DNA of 46,240 bases from a virus. Location: positions 1-46,240 of IMG/VR virus record IMGVR_UViG_3300032898_000007; one strand, written 5' to 3'. The notes below the pieces were generated by a model. That model saw nothing but the letters and a program-made list of their open reading frames with translations, was not told the origin of the DNA and ran no database searches. The stretch's first letter is position 1, and each line of letters begins with the position of its first letter. Positions 24,440 through 31,912 of this stretch are shown here, piece after piece. The translations under genes were made by a program, and so were the position numbers.

Positions 24440-24757
24440 ATGAAGCGGACGCATCACATGACCGGACACACAATAGGCCTGACGGAAGGTGATCGCGCCG
24501 TCGCTCCGTCCGCTAATCACTTCAAGCAGGCGTCGATGTCGGGTGAACTGCAGCGGAAGATTGCTTCGCGGGGTCTGCGCCGGGTTGCCGGAAACATATT
24601 TGTCTGCCCTGCGAAGAAGGATTACTGGGCAGTGAAGAACGGAAAAATTGTTCGTCTCACGAAAACGGAGGTCGATGATGGAGATACACTTCCGGGAGCG
24701 TCCCGCCACAATCCTAGCGGGTTCCTGAACCACGTACTGGACGACATCACCTTTTAA
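24440..24757 (+). CDS. small basic protein, unknown
   Basis: It encodes 105 residues; GGAGG lies 10 nt before the ATG. Residues 50-75 (GNIFVCPAKKDYWAVKNGKIVRL) form a short beta hairpin with an aromatic pair. I recognise no family. The gene is 11 nt upstream of the 506-aa KTA-rich protein gene and clearly in one unit with it. Confidence 0.6.
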   Translation: MKRTHHMTGHTIGLTEGDRAVAPSANHFKQASMSGELQRKIASRGLRRVAGNIFVCPAKKDYWAVKNGKIVRLTKTEVDDGDTLPGASRHNPSGFLNHVLDDITF

Positions 24758-24768
24758 GGACGGCTGGC

Positions 24769-26289
24769 ATGGCATACGCGAACATCCTCGACAACATTCT
24801 GAACGAACCGCGCCAGGGCACGAAGACGGCCAGCACCCTTGCCGCCGATACGTTGCTTGACTCGGGGCGCACGGTGCAGTACGCGCGGACCGGTTCCGCC
24901 AAGGTTGCTGGCGGGGAAGACTCCCTGGCCGAAGCCGCCTTGAAGGTCGCCAGCACCACAAAGAGGAAGGCACTCTCGATCGAAGCGGCCATCGAGGTTT
25001 ACAAAGGGACGGGCGGCCAGGATTCAAAGACTGCCAGCGCCGCGATACATGCCGCAGGCAAGCGCCTGATGCGCCTGGCAGCCAAGACCCCGGCACAAAT
25101 GACACAGGACGGTGCAACCAAGCTCGCCGACTACGCCAACCCTGAGATTGTTCCTGCCTGGGCAAAGCAGGTTCGCGCCGATCTGACGCTGTTTACGAAC
25201 CTGGCCTCGAAGAAGGCGAAGACGGCCTCGACTGAGGAAATTCTGGCCGAGCGCCAGATGAGCGACAAGGAGATCGCGGAGTATATCAACAAACTCCTGC
25301 ATGAAGGGCACACACCGAACGAAGTTGATCTGAAGCTCAAGAAGCTCGCCGAACTCCAGGGCTTCAACCGCCAGTTCGCGACCGACAAGCTGCGCGACGA
25401 GGCCGGTCTGGTTGGCTATACCTTCATCGAGCCCAACGCTTTCATGGAAGCGTGCCCGCCTACTTATGAGCGGATGCAGCAGAAACTTGGTGGCATCCGG
25501 GCCAAGAGCGTGAAGCAGATTGCTGCCTGCACGGGATGCCAGCACTTCAAGCAGACAGCGGGTGCAAAGCGCTGCAACCTCTACCGGCTGCCGATCGTGG
25601 CGACCCAGTCCGATCTGCTGCCAATCATCAACAATCTCACGCCTGGCATCAATGGGGCGAAGGCGAAGAAGGCTGCGTTGGTAGCACAACACAACCGCGA
25701 AGCCGAGCGCCCGGTCGTCGGTGTCAAGAAGGCCAGTAAGGAAGCGGCCTACACCCGCAACACCGCCGACGTCGCAATCCGTACCAGTTCGACGAAGGAG
25801 AGGGTCAAGACGGCCTCGTCCTTCACGACCCAGGACGCGCTTCGGATGCATGAAGCCGGACAAAGCGTGCAGACGATCTATAAGCAGGCATCGCAGACCG
25901 TTGGAGCCGCCGAGGCTAAGGCTACCCTCCGGAAGTTCATTGCCGGTCTGAAGGGAACCAAAACGAAGGTTGCTCTCACGCAGATTGACTGCTCGCTGCT
26001 TAAAGGGAAGCTCGCAACCTCGAACGGCATCGTTGGCGAAAAGAAATGCGCCTCGTGCGTTTACCGGAGAGGTATGCACTGCGGCCTCACCGGTGGGACA
26101 TTACTCGCGTTCCCGGGTATGGACAAGGTCAAGCCAAACCACCGCGTCGCCTCCGGCGCTCCGAAGGACGGTCACGCGATGATGCGGGAATTCGAGATGA
26201 CCACGTCGAACAAGGCTCCCGATATTCACATCGCATCTGCCGGACAGTTAGAAGTCGAGTTGACCAGCACCAGCAAGGTGGACCTGTGA
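24769..26289 (+). CDS. 506-aa virion-like protein with four KTAS sites and Cys motifs
   Basis: Mostly helical and basic. KTAS occurs four times, at K19, K87, K151 and K347, always in short polar linkers between helical blocks. Two Cys clusters may bind metal: CTGCQHFKQTAGAKRC near 250, and CASCVYRRGMHC near 430. The centre has KEIAEYINKLLHEGHTPNEV, a small helical unit. If KTA is cut, the product would be at least four pieces, with the 200-residue block between K151 and K347 the largest. I recognise no enzyme motif. Its stop overlaps the next start as GTGA, implying coupled translation. Confidence 0.65.
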   Translation: MAYANILDNILNEPRQGTKTASTLAADTLLDSGRTVQYARTGSAKVAGGEDSLAEAALKVASTTKRKALSIEAAIEVYKGTGGQDSKTASAAIHAAGKRLMRLAAKTPAQMTQDGATKLADYANPEIVPAWAKQVRADLTLFTNLASKKAKTASTEEILAERQMSDKEIAEYINKLLHEGHTPNEVDLKLKKLAELQGFNRQFATDKLRDEAGLVGYTFIEPNAFMEACPPTYERMQQKLGGIRAKSVKQIAACTGCQHFKQTAGAKRCNLYRLPIVATQSDLLPIINNLTPGINGAKAKKAALVAQHNREAERPVVGVKKASKEAAYTRNTADVAIRTSSTKERVKTASSFTTQDALRMHEAGQSVQTIYKQASQTVGAAEAKATLRKFIAGLKGTKTKVALTQIDCSLLKGKLATSNGIVGEKKCASCVYRRGMHCGLTGGTLLAFPGMDKVKPNHRVASGAPKDGHAMMREFEMTTSNKAPDIHIASAGQLEVELTSTSKVDL

Positions 26290-26837
26290 TCCCAGACATC
26301 GATGCAGAAATCGTATTTAAGGACGAGGGCGGCCTCACGCTGGCACCTGCATCGGCGGCGGTCACTGTGTCGCCGGTGAGGGTGGACGATTCTGAACTCC
26401 TCGACGAAACGGACCCGAACGCCAGGATGAACAAGATTGTCGGCCTGGTCAACGATCCCGATTCTCCTATGGCTGACATCAGCAGGCTCATCGCACTGGA
26501 GATCGCGTCCATTATTGCGATGATGAACGAGCATGATCCGGCGCGGCGGCACAACCGGTCATTCAAGGACCTGAACGATCATGTGAAAGCTCTGCGGGAG
26601 TTGCAGCGTACGTTGACGGAGGCCGACTCACTGTCGAAGAAAGATGTACTGAACCTGGACGGTCCCAAGTTTAAGTACATCTATACGAAGCTCTTAGAGT
26701 TCTTCCGGAAGTCGATGAAGGACGCCAACATCGACGATGCGCTCGCGAAACAGGTGATGCTCGCCTTCGGCGACATGATCAAGGAAAACGACGAAAGCAT
26801 CCGGCGAGAACTCAACAAAATCGAAATCGGAAGGTAA
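26286..26837 (+). CDS. helical acidic protein, unknown (small terminase not excluded)
   Basis: It encodes 183 residues from GTG 26286, which overlaps the previous stop codon. The C-terminal 110 residues are long amphipathic helices (DLNDHVKALRELQRTLTEAD, KYIYTKLLEFFRKSMKDANI). Size and helical layout would suit a small terminase subunit, but I see no clear DNA-binding motif, and the large subunit is 5.6 kb away. No KTA. It lies between two KTA-rich virion-like genes. Confidence 0.55.
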   Translation: MIPDIDAEIVFKDEGGLTLAPASAAVTVSPVRVDDSELLDETDPNARMNKIVGLVNDPDSPMADISRLIALEIASIIAMMNEHDPARRHNRSFKDLNDHVKALRELQRTLTEADSLSKKDVLNLDGPKFKYIYTKLLEFFRKSMKDANIDDALAKQVMLAFGDMIKENDESIRRELNKIEIGR

Positions 26838-26841
26838 TTTT

Positions 26842-29800
26842 ATGACGACAGGCAACTCGGTGGTGAAATCATACTCGTCCTTTTCCGTAAGCGATGGCTT
26901 GCTCAAAAAAGTCGTCGAAGCGGTCAAGCAAGGTGAGAGCCTGGCACGGCGCTCCGGCCAGATTCGCAGCTTTGAGGTCTTCTACCACGGGCTCCGCTCC
27001 GACCTGGTGTTGGGACGGGTGATGGTGATTCCCGCCGCCGTGGCCGACTCGATCGAGGACTTTCCTTCCGCCCTCCTTTACGGCGCGATGGTAAGTATGG
27101 CCACGCCCGAGACGATCTCCGACGCCTACAGCTTCAAGCTGGGCGAGGGCGAATTCGACAAGTACTCCAAGAAGGACATGGCCGCCATCAAGGATCTTCT
27201 GTTCCGGGATACGGACGGCAAATACCGTTCGATCATCATGTTCGTCCCGACCTGGGGCGCACCCCGCGACTATGTGACCTTCAAGTACGTCAAGGACGAA
27301 GAGCAGTTGACCATGCTCATCCGTCATGTGGTATTCGCGGCCTATTTCGACCCGGCGCTTTCGAGTGCCTTCGACCGCATGACGAGCGAGACCACTTCAT
27401 CGAACCTGGACGTCACGGACATCACACCGAAGCTCAACTTCCCCTTCCTTGCCGAAGGGCTGCTCAAGCAATACCCCGTGCTCCAGCCTGGCGACAAGCG
27501 GGCTTCGAAGCCGAAGCGGAAGATCGTCCTGGCCAAAGACACCCTGCGCGAGGTCAACCAGGAGCTTCCGGAGTCCGGTGAGATCCTGGAGCCCGGCGAG
27601 CAGGCTGTCATGAACCAGCTTGGGGAGGAGCTTGAAGCGAAGATCGGCTCGGACAAGAACGCCAGTCAGTACATGGATCATCGGGATCACGCTCACCTGA
27701 ACGGTAAGGGCCGCACTTGCGAACCGAAACACATGACCCACGACGGGAAATGCACCAACTGTGGATATGACCCGGCCAAGAAGCAGGCTGCCGCCAAGGT
27801 CGCCCTCGGCTTCAAGGATGGGGAGAAGAATCCGCTCAAGCCCGGCGAGCGCGTGAAGTACCGCGACCAGGCCCACCAGGTGGCACCGGTCGAAGGGACC
27901 GTCGCCGAAGGTCAGATCAATTGGGACAATGGCGAGATCACGCGGCTGGACGACGCCGTGAACATGACGCGCGTGGAGCGGTCGGAAAGCAAGACGGCGG
28001 CCATAGCCGAGGAGAAAACCGAGGAGCAGTCCAAGAAGGGCTCGCTCGACGGCGACACGATCGAGAACTGCGAGCGTCCCGAGCGCGAGCGTTGCGATCA
28101 CGTAGACCCGGCGCAATGCTGCGGAGGCGGTTACGACTCAGCCTGCACCTGCCCGGATTGCCACAAGGAAACCGGGTACGCGAAGAACTTCGAGCAGCGT
28201 TTCAACCGCGTCAGCAACAAGACCGCCGCACCGTCGCCGGAAACAGTTGCCCGCGTTCGCCATCTATATACCTCGGGTCATGGCCGCGAGCATATCAAGA
28301 ACCACTTCCAGATTGACGATACCACGTTGGATGCTATCCTCCGTGGAGACCATGGTAAAGGCTCTTTTCGAAAGGAAGCACCGAAGAAAGCTGAGTGCCT
28401 GGCGTCCGAGTACTGCCCGCAATGCGGCAAGGACGCCCAGGGCTGCAAGTGCCCGAACAAGGAAGAGTTGCTCAAGAAAGCAGTCGCCAAGCAGACCTGC
28501 CCTTGCTGCGGCGGCCCCGTGAACCCACTCAAGACCTTGCTCAAGCAGTATGTGGACCAACACGGCGGCGATATTCCGGATGTGCTCTTCGTCAGTGTGG
28601 ATAACGACTACGTCTCCACGGAGCGCCCGGACCACTACAAATATCTCTACGTCACCCGGAAAGATGCTGAGCGTATTCTGGGTAATCCGGCCCAGGCCCA
28701 GGTGCAGCAGAAGGCCGCTTCGGTGCTGCTCGCTCTGGGCGGCGCGAAGCTTCTACGTGTCGGCTCGACGCTCTTCGCGCACGCGGCTTCCGGCTACAAG
28801 GAGAAACTCCGTGTTAACGGCATCCGCATCAAGTGGACGCGTCCGAACCAGTTCCCGCACGCGTTCAAGTCGGCAGCCGAAAAGACCATCCGTTTGCCGC
28901 GCGTCGCGAACCTCCTGAAGCAGGCCGAGGTGCCTCAGACGATCGAGGACATCTGGGACGGCAAGATGGACGATATGGGTCCGGCACCCGTGGTCGAACT
29001 GACCAGTGAGGGCACCAATGACGGAACGGCGGAGACCAAGAGCGAAGAATCCGCCAAGTCGGAGGGTGAAAAGAAGGAGTGGGAGAAGCCCTGGGAGAAG
29101 AAGGACGGCGACGAGAAGTCCAAGACGGCCAGCAGCCGGATGGAGAAGCTCGAACAGCGGCGCGGCATCGGCAAATGCGCCAACTGCTCCTACGTGGTGA
29201 CCGACAAGACCGGCAGTGAAGTGGCTCCCGATGTGTTCCTCCACGCCGCCTGCCAGAAGGCTCTGCGCCGTGCCACCGCCGACAAGCTGGTGGTGCGCCA
29301 GGTGCTGGCCGCCTTCTATCCCGAGGTGCTGAAGCAGCGTCGTACGGCCAATTACGAGCTAATCCAGCAGGCGATCAAGATATTGGTCCAGAAAGGCCAG
29401 ATTCCGGACAATATGGAGTTTCCGGATATGACCCCGGGCGAGCAGCAGGCCGTGCTTCAGGTGGCGCGTGGGCTCCAGCGTGAAACGGACAAGGTCGCCG
29501 CCTACGATATGTTCATCCCGGGCCAGGTCGCCCAGGAGTTCGCCCCCGAGGTGCTCCACGATATCGTCGATTTCCCGGAGGCCGACTATAACCCCTTGAT
29601 CACCGATGTCGGGCCGCCTCCGGTCGGTCCTTACGTCACTACCGATCCGGCTGGTGCATTGGGGATCGGCGCGGATGGCAAGCCGCAGGTCCTCGACGGT
29701 GCTCCCCTCCGTAAAGTCGATGAGATTCGCGGACCGATGTTCGACCAGGAGTTCTATCAGCAATACCAGGGTATCGAGCCCAGCGGCCTGCGAGCGGCTT

Positions 29801-30225
29801 CCGTTGCTTCTCGCGTCAAGAAGAAGGCTGATGTCTCCGAGTACCGTGACCAGTTCGCCGACTTCCTCAAGAAGGTGGTGGGTGAGGTGGCAGCTACCTT
29901 CATCGCGGCATTTAAAGTCACGAATCGCCCCATGATGAATGAGGTTCCCGGCACCGGTGAGGTCCAGCTTCAGAACGTCGAACAATCGTCCCTCGGTGCG
30001 CCGTACAACATCCAGAACGTTGCATCGCGCGTGCGCCACCTGGTGGACAAGCTCAACGACTCCGACATTCAGGACGCGATCAATGCGGCGTGGTCTAAGG
30101 CCGACGTTTATAACGATTCCGAACAGGGTGGTTATGTGTACGAGGTCTTCGTTCGTCCGGAAAGTCTGGACCAGGATACACTGATCCTCCGCTACAGCTT
30201 CGTGATCGGAACAAAAGGACTCTAA
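26842..30225 (+). CDS. 1127-aa multi-domain virion-like polyprotein with zinc knuckles
   Basis: Residues 1-240 form one folded block (FEVFYHGLRSDLVLGRVMVI, RSIIMFVPTWGAPRDYVTFK). A zinc knuckle (HMTHDGKCTNCGYDPAKK) and a KOW/SH3-like strand block (GERVKYRDQAHQVAPVEGTV) follow. KTA is at K384, K460 and K761, each in polar linkers. Between K384 and K460 lies a Cys-rich patch with CCGGGYDSACTCPDC. After K460 come a small helix-turn-helix-like unit and two knuckles (CPQCGKDAQGCKC, CPCCGGPV). After K761 is CANC then a long helical C-terminal part. I infer a head-internal or injected protein that is processed; no catalytic motif is seen. Confidence 0.65.
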   Translation: MTTGNSVVKSYSSFSVSDGLLKKVVEAVKQGESLARRSGQIRSFEVFYHGLRSDLVLGRVMVIPAAVADSIEDFPSALLYGAMVSMATPETISDAYSFKLGEGEFDKYSKKDMAAIKDLLFRDTDGKYRSIIMFVPTWGAPRDYVTFKYVKDEEQLTMLIRHVVFAAYFDPALSSAFDRMTSETTSSNLDVTDITPKLNFPFLAEGLLKQYPVLQPGDKRASKPKRKIVLAKDTLREVNQELPESGEILEPGEQAVMNQLGEELEAKIGSDKNASQYMDHRDHAHLNGKGRTCEPKHMTHDGKCTNCGYDPAKKQAAAKVALGFKDGEKNPLKPGERVKYRDQAHQVAPVEGTVAEGQINWDNGEITRLDDAVNMTRVERSESKTAAIAEEKTEEQSKKGSLDGDTIENCERPERERCDHVDPAQCCGGGYDSACTCPDCHKETGYAKNFEQRFNRVSNKTAAPSPETVARVRHLYTSGHGREHIKNHFQIDDTTLDAILRGDHGKGSFRKEAPKKAECLASEYCPQCGKDAQGCKCPNKEELLKKAVAKQTCPCCGGPVNPLKTLLKQYVDQHGGDIPDVLFVSVDNDYVSTERPDHYKYLYVTRKDAERILGNPAQAQVQQKAASVLLALGGAKLLRVGSTLFAHAASGYKEKLRVNGIRIKWTRPNQFPHAFKSAAEKTIRLPRVANLLKQAEVPQTIEDIWDGKMDDMGPAPVVELTSEGTNDGTAETKSEESAKSEGEKKEWEKPWEKKDGDEKSKTASSRMEKLEQRRGIGKCANCSYVVTDKTGSEVAPDVFLHAACQKALRRATADKLVVRQVLAAFYPEVLKQRRTANYELIQQAIKILVQKGQIPDNMEFPDMTPGEQQAVLQVARGLQRETDKVAAYDMFIPGQVAQEFAPEVLHDIVDFPEADYNPLITDVGPPPVGPYVTTDPAGALGIGADGKPQVLDGAPLRKVDEIRGPMFDQEFYQQYQGIEPSGLRAASVASRVKKKADVSEYRDQFADFLKKVVGEVAATFIAAFKVTNRPMMNEVPGTGEVQLQNVEQSSLGAPYNIQNVASRVRHLVDKLNDSDIQDAINAAWSKADVYNDSEQGGYVYEVFVRPESLDQDTLILRYSFVIGTKGL

Positions 30226-30260
30226 CGTTCATCCCCACGCGAGGACTCGCCTCGGTGGCC

Positions 30261-30291
30261 CCCGGTTCTCCAGGGAGCCGGGTTTCCTTTT
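30261..30291 (+). terminator. intrinsic terminator
   Basis: CCCGG/CCGGG stem with an inner CTC/GAG and a two-T bulge, then TTTCCTTTT. Confidence 0.65.
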
Positions 30292-30319
30292 GACTTCGGT
30301 CCTCTCTTATAGAGGACCG
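30292..30319 (+). promoter_or_regulatory. recurrent hairpin before first DUF6527-like gene
   Basis: GACTT then a perfect 9-bp stem CGGTCCTCT-CTTAT-AGAGGACCG (30297-30319). The right arm's AGAGG is the ribosome site and ATG 30322 follows 2 nt later. A TTGACT is formed with the preceding TT. Confidence 0.7.
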
Positions 30320-30321
30320 TG

Positions 30322-30633
30322 ATGTCGAAGCTTACCCGCATAAGTCCCGATCAGGCCGCGTTCACATGCCCCGGATGTGGCCGCCCTCACTTCGTTCGAG
30401 TCAACGATCGTGGAGATCAGGCCGGGGGCGCGTGGGGCTGGAATCTGAGCCTTGATCGACCAACCCTCACGCCCTCCATCCTCACCTGGCGCACGAATGA
30501 GCGTTGCCACAGCTATGTGCGCGAGGGACGCATTCAGTTCCTCTCTGATTGCACCCATCTGTTGCGTAACCAGACCGTTGAACTGCCCGAATGGCAAGGT
30601 CTGTGGGGCGGACGGGACGGCGAAGACCTCTGA
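30322..30633 (+). CDS. DUF6527-like small zinc protein, copy 1
   Basis: It encodes 103 residues. The pattern is CPGCGRPHFV, WGWNLSLDRPTLTPSIL, CHSYVREGRIQFLSDCTH, LPEWQG, which matches a small phage protein family I know as DUF6527: a CxxC pair with later Cys/His, and the W-x-W-N...P-T-x-x-P-S-I core. Biochemical function is unknown. It is a paralogue of the next gene, and both are preceded by the hairpin element. Confidence 0.65.
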   Translation: MSKLTRISPDQAAFTCPGCGRPHFVRVNDRGDQAGGAWGWNLSLDRPTLTPSILTWRTNERCHSYVREGRIQFLSDCTHLLRNQTVELPEWQGLWGGRDGEDL

Positions 30634-30647
30634 TGGAAATAGAGTAC

Positions 30648-30672
30648 GACTTTGCCCCCTTTTATTAGGGGG
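30648..30672 (+). promoter_or_regulatory. recurrent hairpin before second DUF6527-like gene
   Basis: GACTTTG then CCCCCT-TTTATT-AGGGGG (30655-30672), a 6-bp stem. The G-run supplies the ribosome site for ATG 30679. Confidence 0.65.
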
Positions 30673-30678
30673 TGTCCT

Positions 30679-30981
30679 ATGGACAAGCTCGCGTGGCTCG
30701 ACGATCGCAACCTTCTTTTCTTCTGTCCCGGATGCAAGTGCGCCCACTATATTCCGGTTGGAGGTAGTCCGGGCCGTAGCTGGGAATGGAATGGAAGCAT
30801 GGACCTGCCGACATTCAGTCCCGCCATTATTTTCAGAGGGGATGACCCCGCGCAACGCTGCCATTTTGAGATTACCGAAGGCGCTATTCGGTACTTGTCC
30901 GGCTCCTACCATCAGTTTTCGGGCCGTATCCTGCGGCTCCCTGATTGGCCCGGGATGCTGCCGAAGGCCGATACGGAATGA
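30679..30981 (+). CDS. DUF6527-like small zinc protein, copy 2
   Basis: It encodes 100 residues from ATG 30679; the upstream in-frame extension runs through the hairpin. It has FFCPGCKCAHYI, WEWNGSMDLPTFSPAI, CHFEITEGAIRYLSGSYHQ and LPDWPG, aligning along its length with copy 1. Low overall identity suggests an old duplication. Its stop overlaps the next start as ATGA. Confidence 0.65.
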   Translation: MDKLAWLDDRNLLFFCPGCKCAHYIPVGGSPGRSWEWNGSMDLPTFSPAIIFRGDDPAQRCHFEITEGAIRYLSGSYHQFSGRILRLPDWPGMLPKADTE

Positions 30982-31619
30982 AGTGCTTCCTCATAGAACA
31001 GACTGACGTCCGGCGCGTCACGGCATCAACCACATGGGGTACTTGCCCTAAGGACCCATGGGCCGCATATGGAAAGCCGGAACATCGTGCCCAGATTATC
31101 CGCTTTGAGGGACCTGCGCGGCAGGCGCGGGAGCGCTATGAGGATAAGGATCTGGTCTGGACGCCCTTCCATGCCGTATGCAATTACTGCGGAGAGGATG
31201 GTGGCATACAGGCAACTACGAGCACCGGGATGCATTCAATCTGGCGTCGGGCCGATACCGGCGAAACGCGAGACCGGCCCGACGATTTCGGTGTGGGTGC
31301 GATGTACTACGCCGACTGGGAGTGTTCGGAGCGGCCACTGGACGCCCAGGGCCGTAAGCTGTGGGGATGGGACTGGGACAACCAGTTCGAGCCCCCATTG
31401 TACGTCATCACGCCGGGCGGCCCCTGGTGCATCGATTCCCGCGCCTCCAACTGCACTTTAAAAGAGGATCGAATGCATCGCTGCTGGGTGCGCCACGGAA
31501 CGCCACCGAACATCCATGTCGATAAGGCCGGGGTAACCTGCCGGGCTGGGGCCGGGTCGATCATCTGCGGCAAATATCACGGATTTTTACATGGTGGATC
31601 GCTCACAAATTCGCTATAA
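30978..31619 (+). CDS. unknown protein rich in Trp and Cys
   Basis: It encodes 213 residues from ATG 30978, overlapping the previous stop. Notable stretches are CNYCGEDGG, MYYADWECSERPLDAQG, WGWDWDNQFEPP, and PGGPWCIDSRASNC. The many Trp/Cys/Gly residues suggest a small zinc or disulphide-stabilised fold. I recognise it as a hypothetical type seen in phages but cannot name a family. The end of the gene overlaps a TATAAT box. Confidence 0.55.
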   Translation: MKCFLIEQTDVRRVTASTTWGTCPKDPWAAYGKPEHRAQIIRFEGPARQARERYEDKDLVWTPFHAVCNYCGEDGGIQATTSTGMHSIWRRADTGETRDRPDDFGVGAMYYADWECSERPLDAQGRKLWGWDWDNQFEPPLYVITPGGPWCIDSRASNCTLKEDRMHRCWVRHGTPPNIHVDKAGVTCRAGAGSIICGKYHGFLHGGSLTNSL

Positions 31620-31620
31620 T
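31615..31620 (+). promoter_or_regulatory. consensus -10 box (TATAAT)
   Basis: A perfect TATAAT at the end of the preceding gene, just before a run of hairpins ending in a terminator. At 17-nt spacing the -35 position reads TGGTGG, a poor match, so an activator or phage factor may be needed. Confidence 0.4.
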
Positions 31621-31621
31621 A

Positions 31622-31867
31622 CGGAAGTTGTAGTGACTTCCGGTGCTGGAATGCATTACCGGCGATTCGAGCCGCACTTGCGGGCAACGTAGGTAAAATC
31701 AAACTCATCCTAATATTAAGGTAGCCCTACTCCGAGTGTATCTCCACTATAGGGGGCTGCGAGAAGTTGCAGTTTCTATCTGAAACTGTCAACGATGAAG
31801 CCCATAGGGCTTGGTTACACATCCCGAGCGAGAGCGACTCCAGTCGTCTTTCGCTCGGGTTTTTTTG
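31622..31867 (+). ncRNA. candidate structured non-coding RNA upstream of terminase
   Basis: There is no convincing ORF, but serial hairpins occur. CGGAAGT/ACTTCCG (31622-31642) has 7 bp and a 7-nt loop. CCGC/GCGG lies at 31672-31683. CCCTA/TAGGG (31725-31754) encloses AGTG/CACT. CAGTTTC/GAAACTG (31770-31788) is extended by GTTG/CAAC. AAGCCC-ATA-GGGCTT spans 31798-31812. A terminator hairpin with a seven-T run ends the series. A TATAAT precedes it. It could be a free-standing phage RNA or a long attenuating leader for the terminase gene 46 nt downstream. The segment 31721-31760 also resembles the recurrent hairpin elements, so transcription may start there. It is not a tRNA. Confidence 0.5.
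31823..31867 (+). terminator. strong intrinsic terminator before terminase
   Basis: CCCGAGCGA (31823-31831) and TCGCTCGGG (31851-31859), 9 bp, with an inner CGAC/GTCG, followed by eight T. Its place before, not after, a major gene implies that it ends an independent RNA or attenuates terminase expression. Confidence 0.9.
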
Positions 31868-31912
31868 TGATCGTGGGCGGCCTGACTTTCCGATCCCTTG
31901 GCGTGAGGGTGC

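Noticed and set aside
31622-31690. Possible tRNA (7-nt loop hairpin and a GATTCGA stretch)
   Set aside because: The T-arm-like GATTCGA does not sit in a proper 5-bp stem and no acceptor stem or D-arm can be built.
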